This document shows positions 41,840 to 52,796 of a stretch of DNA of 64,000 nucleotides, piece by piece. Source of the DNA: Parietaria judaica (Eukaryota > Streptophyta > Magnoliopsida > Rosales > Urticaceae); NCBI GenBank assembly GCA_954871525.1, contig OX940865.1:8680001-8744000 (forward strand), read 5' to 3'. The position numbers and the translations under genes are program-made. The stretch's first letter is position 1, and the number at the start of each line of letters is the position of its first letter. The notes under the pieces are model-generated. The model saw nothing but the letters and a program-made list of their open reading frames with translations. It had not been told where the DNA came from and did no database searches.

Positions 41840-42693
41840 TGTTGACGTGGTTTCCCACCTCAATCAGTCAAGTATGACTTGTGAGTGTATGATATTTTTG
41901 GACGAAGCAATTTGGTGGAATTCGATCTCTCACGTTGCAAGCTCACAATTCACTCACGATATATGTATAAGTATATAAGCAGTATAAATGAGACGAGGGA
42001 TTTTTTATAGAGGTTCGTCCCAAGGCGGTAGTTGACTACTTCCTCTGTTAGTTTATTGCGACAATGAACATAGACGGATAGCTACAGGCAGCCAAATCAC
42101 GTCCGATAACAAGAAGAAATGGGGAAAGAAAGAAAGAACACAACAAGATCTCAAAATGACAAGAATGCCGGGTAGAAATTCTTCAGTATATTCTCTCAAG
42201 GTTGTAAGTGTGCGTGTGTGTTGATCTGAGCTTGAGCTTGGCATTTATAGACTTCAATTCTTCCCGTTGAACTTCCAGGAATCGAGGGGTCTTCGCTCCG
42301 TGCTGACCGGGTTGAATGGACGATCTGGCTACACGTGTCCCACGACTTCGTTCTAGTCGTCGCGTTTGAATTATGCCCGTTGGAGACTTGACTCCGTGCT
42401 CCTGGTCTTCCGTCTGAATTTGAAATGGGATGCCGGGTAGAGAATATGACGACTCTACCCTCGTCTTTCTGGGCTGCTACCGAGTGGATTTGGGCTTTAG
42501 AACTCATTGGGCCGAGTAGCCTATGTCCATTGGTTCTTGGTCTGACTGAGAATCTCTTTGGGCTTCTTCAAATGGGCTTTTACGAATACCAGTTTATTTC
42601 TTTAAAGCCTTTTATCATAGTTTGTAAATTTAATTAATTCACAACCTTAGCACTTTATGTCACATTAAATAATGACGAATTTGTACATCAACA
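41840..42693 (-). repeat. 5' LTR of element 1, with TATA box
   Basis: Near-identical partner of 30539-31392. On the minus strand CTATAAATGCC (about 42242-42251) is the likely TATA box driving genomic RNA. Confidence 0.95.
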
Positions 42694-43303
42694 ACGATAA
42701 TCTACTGTGTTTATTAGTTTTTCGTCGATTAATCGACAAACAAACGATAAATCCATCGAAAACGGCAAATGATTTATCGGCAAATTCGGCAAGTTGAACT
42801 TTAATATAATGCAACTGAAATTTAATAAATTTTAGTAATAAAATAATTTTGGAAAATCCTAAGGTCAGTTTTATTTTAAATGAAAAAAATGTTAAAAGAG
42901 ACTTGTGAGTAGATCTGAGGATTGTACTTCGAACAGGCAAGCTTGGTACTAAGCTCGGGTCGAGCCCCGTGGCCTGATAAATCTCGCACTTGGGCGGGCT
43001 TGGGCTTTCCAACCCCGCCCGATTGCCCTGGTTCAAATATAGATTACCTTTTTCTCGTACAGATTTTCACTTACTCTTGACCTCCACATGGTTGTCGTTT
43101 TTCATTCTATTGTCGTGTGCAGTTTTTTTTTTTTTGTCGTTATCACATTTCTGTCGTTTGCCATTTAGTACTAATGATCAATTAAATGGAATAAAACAAG
43201 TTCTTTCAAAATTGCATTATTTAGACACATAAATTATATTTGCCTAGATGAAACTTTGAATACATGCTCTCTCAAACAACAAAACGAGCTTCTACATGGC
43301 CTT
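42694..43303. other. Right flank of element 1 and 3' region of the BASS1 gene
   Basis: 42694-42805 continues the host repeat split by element 1. About 42915-43030 contains a GC-rich fragment (CTCGGGTCGAGCCCCGTGG, GGGCGGGCTTGGGC) of unknown origin. The last 100 bp should be the 3' UTR of the neighbouring gene. Confidence 0.4.
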
Positions 43304-45314
43304 TCAATCTTCTTGAATTTTCTTCGGCACATTTCGTCTCCAAATTCCGGCCAAAATGCTGCCAAGGATGGAGTGGCAAACACTCGAAACGGCACACGGC
43401 ACCGCCGTTAAAGGGTTTCCGAAGTGTTGCGTCGCCAGAACTACGCCAAGAACCGAGTTCTGAAACATGCATAGAGTTATCTATATGTAAACCTTCATTT
43501 TTTACCAAAACTCTGATATTTTAAACGACATAACTGGAAAAGAGACTCGAAACCAACCTGCATTCCGACCTCGATGGAGATCGTTCGGGACGACGCCACG
43601 TCGATCTTGAGCAGCCTAGCGAGTACGTAGCCAAAGAAGAAGCCAGAGGCGTGAAGAAGACTGGAGGCCAACACCACTTGCAATCCCGATTTCAGGATTG
43701 CCGATGAACTCTGAGCAATGGCGTAGCCGCAGAGAAGCGCCACTGTACCGACGGCAATAGGCGGCATCACGGGCGAGATCAGTCTAACGAGGCCCTGGAA
43801 GTACTGATTCAGGAACGCGCCGCCCAACACAGGAAGAAGCACAACCTGGTTTGAAATTGACGGTATGAGCGAGAGTGGCAAGTGAACCGCAAACTTAGGT
43901 TGTATTCAGAACTTAAAGATTTCATTTGTCCTAATAAAATATGGAGGAAAATATATTCCGCTTAATAATAGATTTTTAATGTTTTTAAGAAAATATAATG
44001 AGAACACAACATCAACATTGTATCGGCACTTGACGGTTGACGCAATTTCGAATGTGTAACACTGAGCTGATAAAAAAAAAATATTCTTTCAAATTCTCTT
44101 TAGCTTCCAAACACAACAAGCAAAATACTTAGTTTCCTCTTTCACTTCATTTTTCTAGGAAAAAAGGTCCAAATATTAGTGTCACCGAGTTATTGTTGAG
44201 AAACGAGACGCTCACTTGAAGTGTCGACATAAGCAGTCCCTTGGCATCTACGGCGACGTATTGTCCGGCAAGTTTGGCAGTGAGAAAGGGGGTCATAATC
44301 TGCAAGAGGACGACAGAAACACGATGATCATTTCAGTATAGCACATTAAAATTCATGTGGTCAATAAACAGTAACAGAATATGATGTCAATTCCATCATA
44401 ACTATGTTCAATTATACTGAACTCTAAACATCTAACGAATTTTGGGCATTGGGCGCATATACGCAAATGGCCCCAATCTCATTTATACTAATGCTTTGAC
44501 AAAAACAAAAAAAACGGAATGAAGTTTAAATCGATGCTGAAACGCAGGTAATAATATTGTGACTGGGAAGCTAACGGAACAATAAAACCTACCACAGCAG
44601 TTATAGTGCTCGCTGCTGTCATTAACACCGACAGTGCCACGTTTCCGCTGGAAGGAAAAATCAGTTGCTCAATTCATAAGTAAAAAAAAGTTACAAAAAA
44701 AATATCTATCACTTTAAAATTTCACATACCGAGCTATATAAGTGACGATGTTACTTGCAGTTCCTGAAACCATTCAATCACAAACATAACCGTAAGGCCG
44801 AAAATCATTACTTAGCAACGACATGGTTTGCAGATTTACCTCCTGGGCAGCACGCAACCAAGATCAAACCCGCTGCGTAATGCGACGGCAAGTTCAAAAG
44901 CCTGCTTACGAGATAGCCGGATATGGGCATCACCTGAAACAACTCAAGGGTCATCGCTATCCCAAGATAATCGTCAAAAACAAGTCCGAATATGATTATC
45001 CTCTGTCCATCTTTGAACTTTCATTGAATTCGAGAGTTTAAAGCAAATCTCGATGCTACATTCTTTACATCGCCGAATAATTAAACATATAAATAGAAGT
45101 GACGAGTACGATCGTATTCAGACATATAGAAAGAATCTGAAAAACTCTAATAAAAAATAAGTTCAAAGTTTTGCATTTGAACCAAATTACACACAAATAG
45201 ATACATAACGAACGAGCTCACAGAGAGATACATTCAAACACATTGAAAGAATCAGCAAAAATCTTACAAGAAACAACTTACTTTGCTACTCTCTTCTTAA
45301 TGATACTGAAACAA

Positions 45315-45356
<42 letters not shown>

Positions 45357-45906
45357 ATATATATGTATGTATATATAATGAATTTACAGAGTATTGGAGC
45401 AGAAAGCCAGCGATCAACTCCTTGGGCATGGCCAAAGCTCCGCGAAGATCATCGAGAGTGAGAGTCATTCCCATTCCGAGCATCGTCACCGTTATGCCCA
45501 ACACGGTGTGCTGGGGCTGAACCCAATCGAATGATCTCGGGCTCGCCAGACCCACGAGGCACCCCAGCGAAACCCAGATCGGAAACGCCGTCGAAACCGC
45601 CTCTCCGATCGCCTCCACCCACTGCCTCACGCTCCGATCGCCGCTCGGGCTCTCGCTGTTCGAGGAAGCGCCGCATCGAAACGCCGCCGTATCCATGCCC
45701 CATTTCTTGTCGTTTCCGCTCGGGAGAGGTGAGTGAGAGTGGTGGTGGTGGGGTTTGAGAGAGAGTTGCGAAGAAGAAGATGGTTTGAGGGCAAAAGTTG
45801 AGAGGTTGATTGATCTGGGTGGTGGGTTTTGTGAAGAGACTGTTGGGGTTTGGGTGGATTTGAAGGCTCGTCTTCCATGGGAGGAGCACGAGAGAGAAGA
45901 CTGCAT
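43304..45906 (-). CDS. BASS1: Plastid BASS1-type sodium/bile acid symporter family protein (seven exons)
   Basis: Exons by splice consensus and frame: 45906-45388, 44933-44840, 44763-44730, 44647-44593, 44299-44216, 43845-43558, 43459-43304. Together they give 409 residues, close to the roughly 400 of BASS family members. All introns are GT-AG, and every junction falls inside a recognisable family motif: FLLQYS-VMPISG, CCPGG-TASNIV, TYIAR-GNVALSV, STITAV-IMTPFL, MSTLQ-VVLLPV, IEVGMQ-NSVLGV. Residues 1 to about 75 are Ser/Pro/His-rich with few acids, a likely plastid transit peptide. The rest is hydrophobic with about nine or ten membrane segments. By family knowledge it is an inner-envelope carrier of organic anions coupled to sodium; the substrate of BASS1 is not settled. 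The last residues are NVPKKIQED. No lesion was seen. Confidence 0.92.
45311..45376. repeat. (TA)n microsatellite in intron 1 of the BASS1 gene
   Basis: A TA run interrupted by TATG units lies 12 bp inside the donor side of the first intron. Frames translated through it (YIYIYI) are artefacts. Confidence 0.9.
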
Positions 45907-46120
45907 TGTGCTTCACTCTGTTCTCTTCTTCTCTGAGACTGAGAGTGAGAGTGGACTGACTAGTAGAGTGTCACTGTCACACCCATAATTAAACATATAA
46001 TAATTTTCTTAGGATTACTTTTTGTGAGGAATAAACATATAATAATTAACATATTTCGTCGACTCATAATATTAAACATTTTATTATCTGAATTCTGAAT
46101 GACTCTAAAGCAAAAAATAG

Positions 46121-46699
46121 TAGGGCTGTCTCGAAAACCCGGAATCCGGTTAAAAATCCGTATCCGAATCTGTATCCGATCTTAAAATCCGAATCCGAAT
46201 CCGTATCCGAAAACCGGATTCGGATATCCGGATCCGGATTTAAAACCGGATTCGGATACGGGTTTTAATTTTATAAAATCCGGATATCCGTATCCGGTTT
46301 TAAACCCGGTTTCTATTAATATTTTAATTTTAATAATATGTTTTAAACCCGGTTTCTATTAATTTTATATGTATTGTGTGACAATATGTATTAGATTTGT
46401 TCGGTTTTTTGGACAATGGGAAAATATGTAGACTTGTACGGGTTTTTTGTCGTTAAAATTAACTTTTTTTTTTAAAATAAATAAAAACCGGATCCGGATA
46501 TTCGGATAATATCCGGATCCGGTTTCAAAACCGGATCCGGATTCGGATCCGGGTTTTGAAAACAGATTTCCGGATCCGGAAATCCGGATATCCGGTTTTT
46601 CGGATTCGGATCCGGATATCTATTTTCGGATATCCGGTTTTTCGGATCCGGATTCGGATAGTTCCGAAAAACCGGATATCCGCTCCGGTTACACCCCTA
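46121..46699. mobile_element. hAT MITE made of CCGGAT repeats, with 8-bp TSD
   Basis: It begins TAGGGCTGTCTCG and ends GGTTACACCCCTA. It is flanked by a perfect 8-bp duplication AAAAATAG (46113-46120 and 46700-46707). Both flanks of an AT-rich centre (46315-46480) are built from dozens of CCGGAT/ATCCGG motifs in both orientations, like subterminal transposase-binding arrays. No gene inside. It lies 200 bp upstream of the BASS1 start region. Confidence 0.85.
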
Positions 46700-46707
46700 A
46701 AAAATAG

Positions 46708-47439
46708 TATCGAGATTCGAGATGTGATTAGTGAAATGGAATTAAATATCGGACATTATAGTGTAATAGCTAAACAAAAACTTTATATTTTTGCTAAATA
46801 CTTCATTTTTTGTTTATATTTAAGCATATTCAATTAACCATGTTAATGATTATAAAATAATATATATATCATGAATTATCCCATTTATACATTTTAATAT
46901 CCAATTATAATTAACGAAATACCTTTCCACTAATAAATTCGAATTTTAATATTGACAGTTAATACATCTATATACGATTATAACTTCATACTGTTATAAC
47001 TTCATACTGTATAAACTGTGAACATATGTGTACGAAGTTTGTCGATCTATAATAACCTAGTAATACTTGTTTATATACATTCATAAACCGTTAATACTTG
47101 TTTATATACGTAGATAAATTGGTAATACAGTTGGATTTTAATTATCAAACTTATATTCTAAAGATTATGTATTTAATTACAAAATATTTTCCATATTAAT
47201 ATAGGCATTATCACGTTTAATATTTAAAAAGAATATCAATATTAATATCAAAGTTGGTACAAATTTTATACGTGGCTAAAATTAAGGATATTTCCTATTT
47301 AATTTTTTAAAATTAAATCGAGATATTCCATGATTCAGGGAGCGAAGCAATTTTTTAATCGCATATTTTTGGTATATTAACCGTTAAATCGTTTTAATTT
47401 ACAAAATATTTTCCATATTAATAGGCATTCCCGCCTAAG
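46708..47439. other. AT-rich intergenic DNA
   Basis: No gene was recognised. Small local duplications occur, for example TTGTTTATATACAT/GTA..TAA near 47060-47115. Confidence 0.4.
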
Positions 47440-48170
47440 AGAGGGATAGAGACCTCAACTCATCCTCGGCTCCACTCATCATGGGTTCCAAGACCTTTCC
47501 AGGTCATTGTGTTATAAGATTCATGACCTTCGTCGGTGTCAAGTTCTTGTAGTTTCGTGATCAAGGGACCAATGCATATTTGTTGTTGGGGTTGGGGGTA
47601 ATGTGACCCTCGTCTGTATCACAAAACTTCCCACCATTCAAGCACTATGAGCCATGACCCTCGTTGGTATCACAACCCTTCCATATTTGAACGATTTTCG
47701 TGATCAAGAGACCACTAAGCAGCTGGTGTCAGGCATACTTGCGAGCAAGGGGCTTACTTTTTTGAATTTTTTTGGTAGGTATCAAGATCCTCGTCGGATT
47801 CAAGACCTTATTTCGAATAACCAAGCTGATACTTCCCTCGATATATCGGCAGATGTTATGACCCTTGTTGGTATCACAAATCTCCGTATCAAAGTAAGTA
47901 AGAGCCACGACCCTTGTCGGTATCACAACCCACCCTTGCTCGGATAGTTCGGGTAAGCTAGCTGGTGCCTTCCTCAATTTGTTGCGACCAAAGGGGTCGG
48001 CTTTTGTTTGTCTGTAGAAAACTTGGAATATGTCAACGTATATTAGTATATATGTTGTATGAGGAGATATATTCTTGTATGAGCTGACTTGGTCGCAAAA
48101 CACAAGCTGCCTACGTCCTCTATGTGGGGACCAAGCCTAGAAGTTGTTCAATAAGGATACAAAACAAGAA
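47440..48170. repeat. Relict of a Tat-type 3' internal region with dispersed ATGACCCTCGTTGGTATCAC units
   Basis: A motif of the type ATGACCCTYGTYGGTATCACAA recurs about six times (near 47522, 47600, 47649, 47782, 47857, 47908). The block ends with GCTGCCTACGTCCTC and GGGGACCAAG. That is like the GGGCTGTCTACGTACCCC...GGGGATCAAG at 35887-35920, between the antisense gene and integrase of element 1. It is probably a fragment of another retroelement family; no LTR or coding domain remains. Confidence 0.45.
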
Positions 48171-48545
48171 GCGACGAAGAAACGTCGACGAGTTGAGCAT
48201 ATTCGGCGACCAACTCATAACGTCCATAACTTCTAGTTCCAGCGTCCGATTTGAGCTAATAACCTATCAAATCGAAGCTCAAGACAAAAACAATGAAGAA
48301 ACATATTATAATTTTTAATAATGAACTTCTATTGAGTAATATATAAGGCGAGGAGCGACAAGGATTCGTCGCCGAGACAACCAATTTCGGCGACCAAACT
48401 TATGGCAACCAAATAATTATAATATTTTTTATGATTTAGAACTAAATAGGTATTTGGTACAATTTCTTTAATATATTTATTTAAGAGGTTTTGGGATTTG
48501 AATTTTTTTCAATGTTGAAAGGCAAATTTATCTAACAGGACCCGC
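48171..48545. other. Intergenic, 3' of the polyketide synthase copy
   Basis: No gene was seen. Two similar stretches (GAAGCGACGAAGAAACGTCGACGAG near 48167 and GAGCGACAAGGATTCGTCGCCGAG near 48352) suggest a small diverged duplication. Confidence 0.35.
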
Positions 48546-50938
48546 TCAAGCAACAACTTCACTGTGCAAGATGATGGTCTCCACGGTGATACCAGGACCG
48601 AAGGCCAAAAGGACGCCCCACTCCAACCCGTCCCCCGTCGTCGCCTTCCACTTCTCCTTCGCCATCTTCCTCACCTCATCCAGCACAAAAAGCACCGTCG
48701 GAGACTGTACGTTTCCGTACTCGCTCAGCACGTGTCTGCTTGCTCTGAGCTTCTCGGCGCCCAAATTCAAGTTCTCCTCCACTTGATCCAGCACCGCCCT
48801 TCCTCCGGGATGCACTGCGTAGAACAACGAGTTCCAATCGCGTATCCCGAAAGGCGCAAAAGCCTCTTCCATGATCTTTCCAATGCTGCCGCCTACAAAG
48901 AATGGTAACTCCGGCGAAAGCGAATACTGATACCCGGATTCGCTCAATTCCGAAAAAGCAATGTCTCTAGTATCAGGGACAATGTTCTGTGCCGCAGACA
49001 CCATCCAGAAAAGAGGCTTCTCGGTGCTTCCACCGTCATCTATAGAACCGACGATGGCTGCAGCCGAGAAGCCTCTTTTCTGGATGGTGTCTGCGGCACA
49101 GAACATTGTCCCTGCGCCATCACCGAATAAAGCGTGGCCGACGAGCATGCCCAACTTGGGGCCGAAGGGCCGCATAAGGACCAGATCATGCTCTCGGCGC
49201 AAACGACGAGGACACGAGCATTGGCGTTGTTCTCCGCAAGGTCCTTTGAGAGGCGTAGGGCGGCGGCGCCAGCGAAGCAGCCTTGCTGGTAGATCATATG
49301 GCGGCAGACAGACGGTCGGAGGCCGAGGAGCTTCGCGAGATAGAAGTCAGAGCTTGGAGTTTGGATCCGGTCGGTGCAGGTGGCAAACACGAGGTGCGTG
49401 ATTTCGGAAACGGGACGGCCCCACTCTTTAATCGCTTCTAGTGCCGCTGCCTTTCCGAGCTCCGGAAGCTTTCCGATGAACAATTCCTGTCGTAAATTCA
49501 GAGATTTTGCATTGGTGGTGTAGAGGCTAGGGTTCTTTTCCAGCATTTCTCCCGTCAAGCACATGTATCGTTTCTTTATGGCCGAATTCTCACCTATATT
49601 TAACCAATATTTTCATTAAGAATAAATGGTTTCATATTGTATACGCATATATAATAGTTCGTGGCCTAATAGTTTATATATATATATATACACGCCCGGA
49701 CGGCGGACCCAAGATTCTAAACTAGGAGTGACGAACCAAAAAAAAATTATATATTATAGTTTTTTTATGAGGTAGTGAACGAAACTATAGTATCAAATTT
49801 TAAATTAAGTATCATTTTTTTTTATTACTATTAATTTAATGAAGTATTTTTTTTATTAATATGTATAAAAATAAAATTAAATAGCCAATAAATTTTAAAA
49901 AATAAAAATAAAAGAAAAATAGTCGCTCAAAGTGTGGATGGCTGGGTTTGATCTAGAGCCCAATATAGAGCTGGGACTCACGCCGTCGCGATGAGTCGCG
50001 ACCAAATCGTGAAAAAATTGCCAAACTCGAAGTCGCGATACGTCACGGGTTTTGTTTCTTGCTTATATCCCTAAAAAAAAAAAAAACCGATTCCGTTCAC
50101 TGTTTGGCCAGAAGTATAATAAATACAGATTACAAAAATTCAATTACAGATTAAAACTCTTTTTTTTTTTTCAGACGAGCCATTAACAGCATAAGGACTT
50201 TTTTTTCAAATGACTTTTTCGAATTTTTATCCTTAAATTCGATTATTGATATCAAAAAAAGAACAAAAACAAAAACAAAAAAACTATATACACTCTTCAT
50301 ATTTCCCCACAACAACCCTTAATACATAATATCTCAAGACCTCTCCAAAATCTTAAATATTCTTGCGGTAAGAATTTTTTTTTTCTTCTTAAATTCATAA
50401 TATTATTTTAAATTTTACGTGATTTTTTTCAACGAAATTCTCATTGGTCTACACATCAATTTGCACTTTACCCATCCTTGCCAGTCTTTAAAATTTTACT
50501 AAAACTCTGTTGGAGATATCGGTATCGATTTGAACTTTGGGACTTTAACATGGATATATCATATCAATGTTGAATATACTAAAACCATTGAGCAGTTACG
50601 AACGCATCTCTAGCTGTTGACTAGATTGACCCATACACAAGTTATTGCACTAAGCTTTAGTAATTAGGAGGGTGAAGACGCACACATATATATCTGTAGA
50701 ATACGTATGTACATATATTCAGATATATGTATATATACTACATAGAATTTTATGGTTCCTTACAAACACGTTTGAATTTTCCTTTCAAGTCGGTCATGTG
50801 GTCGGAGTTTGTGGCTCGGAAGTAGAATTCCGGGAAGTCAGATTGATGGAAGCAATCGGGCGGTGTTGCAGTGCCGATGGCTAATATGCTTGCCGTGCCG
50901 TGAGCTCGCTGCACCTCTCGAATGCTGTACAACGCCAT
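48546..50938 (-). pseudogene. Chalcone-synthase-like type III polyketide synthase, broken
   Basis: Exon 1 is 50938-50764 ([14 protein letters not shown]...FKRV); a start 33 bp upstream (50971) is possible but less typical. Exon 2 is 49593-48546. The intron splits a Cys codon (T/GT) exactly where plant CHS genes have their conserved intron. Catalytic residues are visible: Cys in YQQGCFAGA, His in [15 protein letters not shown], Asn in SEYGNVQSP. The C-terminal signature [14 protein letters not shown] is near-normal. Two defects: a 1-bp frameshift at about 49195-49205 (between LVVCAE and [12 protein letters not shown]), and an in-frame 51-bp insertion at 49064-49114. The insertion is a perfect inverted copy of 48974-49024 and adds 17 foreign residues ([17 protein letters not shown]). 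Exact enzyme type (CHS, stilbene, acridone or other synthase) cannot be told. A pseudogene is most likely unless the frameshift is a sequence error. Confidence 0.85.
48974..49114. repeat. Perfect 51-bp inverted repeat inside the polyketide synthase exon
   Basis: 48974-49024 and 49064-49114 are exact reverse complements separated by 39 bp. The arm at 48974-49024 encodes the family-conserved [18 protein letters not shown]. The arm at 49064-49114 encodes residues with no counterpart in the family and is therefore the inserted copy. Confidence 0.95.
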
Positions 50939-51258
50939 TTGGTCTCTTAGTTTCACGTAAAAATGACCCAACTATGTGTCTTCTTTCATTCAGCTTGTCG
51001 TAGGTTAAGCATTTATAATTTCATAAGATTAATATATATATATATATATATAACCTGAAATTGCAAATATATCCCTTGCTATGAAGTTCATCTTCCCATA
51101 ATATGGCTTCGTAGCGTTTACGTTATTCGTCATTATCTACTCGCCAGTTGTCATTAATTACATATTGATATTTGACAAACAGCCACATTTCATCATCGTT
51201 AAGCAATTTCGGTTGGAATTAGTGTATCGATTATCACCAATGTACTTTGAATGGAATG

Positions 51259-51260
<2 letters not shown>

Positions 51261-51321
<61 letters not shown>
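51261..51321. repeat. (TAA)n microsatellite at the edge of element 2
   Basis: About 20 perfect TAA triplets end directly at the left end of the element 2 LTR, so the element appears to have inserted in or next to the microsatellite. Confidence 0.9.
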
Positions 51322-52721
51322 TGTTACGGGTATACGGAATCAATGATCTTACGGTTTAATTGAGAGAAAATCATTTGATTTTAATTAAAAAAATTTATCT
51401 CTAATTAAAATGATTTATCTTTAATTAAAATGATTTATTTTTAATAAAAGTAAATCAACCCTGTTACGGGTTTTTTGCGGGATTAATGATTTTACGGCTT
51501 AATTAAGAGAAAATCATTTGATTTTAATTAAAATGATTTATCTCTAATTAAAATGATTTATCTTTAATTAAAATGATTTATTTTTAATTAAAGCAAATCA
51601 AGCCCAAAATCAAATTTCTGTTTACGAAAAGCGGCCCCCGGGAAGACCCGGGGCCCTCCGAGGATTCTCCGAGCGGGCCCCACGGCTCCCAAGAGCCAAT
51701 GCCCAGCGCCAGGCGGGCCCCACAAGCCCCAAGGGCCGTTGACCTCGCGACATGGTCGCTGCAAGCCCCCCAAGGGGCACTTTTGACTTCGCCACGTGGC
51801 GGCCACCCATTGGACGCGAAGAAAACCGCGCAGCCAATCCCAGCGCGCCACGCAGGCGCTGACGCAGGGCCTGGCCCAGATGCTGACGTCAGCCCTGGCT
51901 CCCCAACGCGCCAAGTGACCCCGTCGCCCTTCCAGCCGCGCGTGAGGGCGCGTCTCAACTCCGATAGCCGTGATTCTTGCGGCGTTGGATCGGCCACGTC
52001 CCAAGAATGCGAAAAACCATATAAAATTACCTCGGGGGCCTTCCGGATGAGGAGATAATAGCAAAATAGTCCTCGGGTATTTCCTATAAATAGGGAGCTC
52101 GGGGTTCATTGAAAGGCAAGCGATTTTTTACCCGAAATACACCTCAAAAACTCTCTCTAAACCCTCTCAAGACCACCGTTACTCATATACCTCACTAGTG
52201 TTGAGCGTCGGAGGTGAATCGGGGGGTAAAACCCTCGTTTTGCCCTGATCTCGGGTGTTGTTTTGTCAGGTTCCGAGGGTGAGGAATTCGACCGGAGCGG
52301 AAGCTCTGGAGAAAATTCTGGCACGATATACGACTTCCCCTGTCTAGGTTTGGGATCGGCGTGGTGCTCGTTCTATCTTTTGGCCTTTATATCTCCCGTG
52401 GATATATTGGCTTCACGGATAAAACGCAGGACCCGGATCTAAACTGATGACGCAGGCCGGAGGTGTTATCCACCAGGGTTCATCTTAAAATCAATTCGGC
52501 GATCTTTTCCACGTGGAGACCTGATTAGTGTGGTGCCCAAACCTGTGATCAGGTAGTGTGCGGGCCTGAATCGGGTCCCCTGTCGGAAAAAGGGCCCGAG
52601 TTATTTTGAGGTGCCAGAAGTCCAAGCCCTAAATTTACAAAAGTCTACAAACGACATTGGGCCCGGTCCAACACGAGCAATTGGGCCACTATAGTGTGTG
52701 ATCCATTTTTCTGCATCGACA
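51322..52721 (+). repeat. 5' LTR of element 2
   Basis: It starts TGTTACGGG and ends TCGACA, directly before a TGGCG primer-binding-like sequence. The first 140 bp are a direct repeat of the next 140 (51322 and 51462 both begin TGTTACGGG), so the true LTR start could be either. The middle (51620-51990) is strongly GC-rich. TATAAATA at 52085-52092 followed by GGGAGC is the likely promoter. No second LTR is available to confirm the ends. Confidence 0.65.
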
Positions 52722-52724
52722 TTT

Positions 52725-52741
52725 TGGCGTTAGAAGGAGGG
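52725..52741 (+). promoter_or_regulatory. Putative primer-binding site of element 2
   Basis: TGGCGTTAGAAGGAGGG lies three bases after the LTR end CGACA. The TGGCG start and the position fit a PBS; the matching tRNA was not identified. Confidence 0.45.
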
Positions 52742-52796
52742 GTGCAACACGAAGTCATAAGCCTCTGAATGCCCTTCCACCCAGTATTCAGCAACA

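Larger units (their letters stand above)
30539..42693 (-). mobile_element. Element 1: complete Tat-lineage Ty3/gypsy LTR retrotransposon
   Basis: The 12,155-bp element has 854-bp LTRs (TGTTGACG...CATCAACA) and a perfect 5-bp TSD ACGAT (30534-30538 and 42694-42698). gag-pro-RT-RNaseH-integrase runs on the minus strand, so the right LTR is the 5' LTR. Two RNase H-like domains lie in tandem in pol (one after RT and a second with VDGASNQGGSG), a hallmark of the Tat lineage. An antisense gene lies between integrase and the 3' LTR. The LTRs differ at only 3 of 854 positions, so insertion was recent. gag-pol is nevertheless interrupted by one frameshift and two stops. Confidence 0.95.

Noticed and set aside
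45449..45916. Alternative frames over exon 1 of the BASS1 gene
   Set aside because: Only the frame with transit-peptide-like start and EAIGEAVSTAFPIW continues across all six splice junctions into family motifs.
51588..52109. Long GC-rich frames on both strands in the element 2 LTR
   Set aside because: The segment lies inside an LTR just before its TATA box; no domain is recognisable and GC-rich DNA gives chance open frames.
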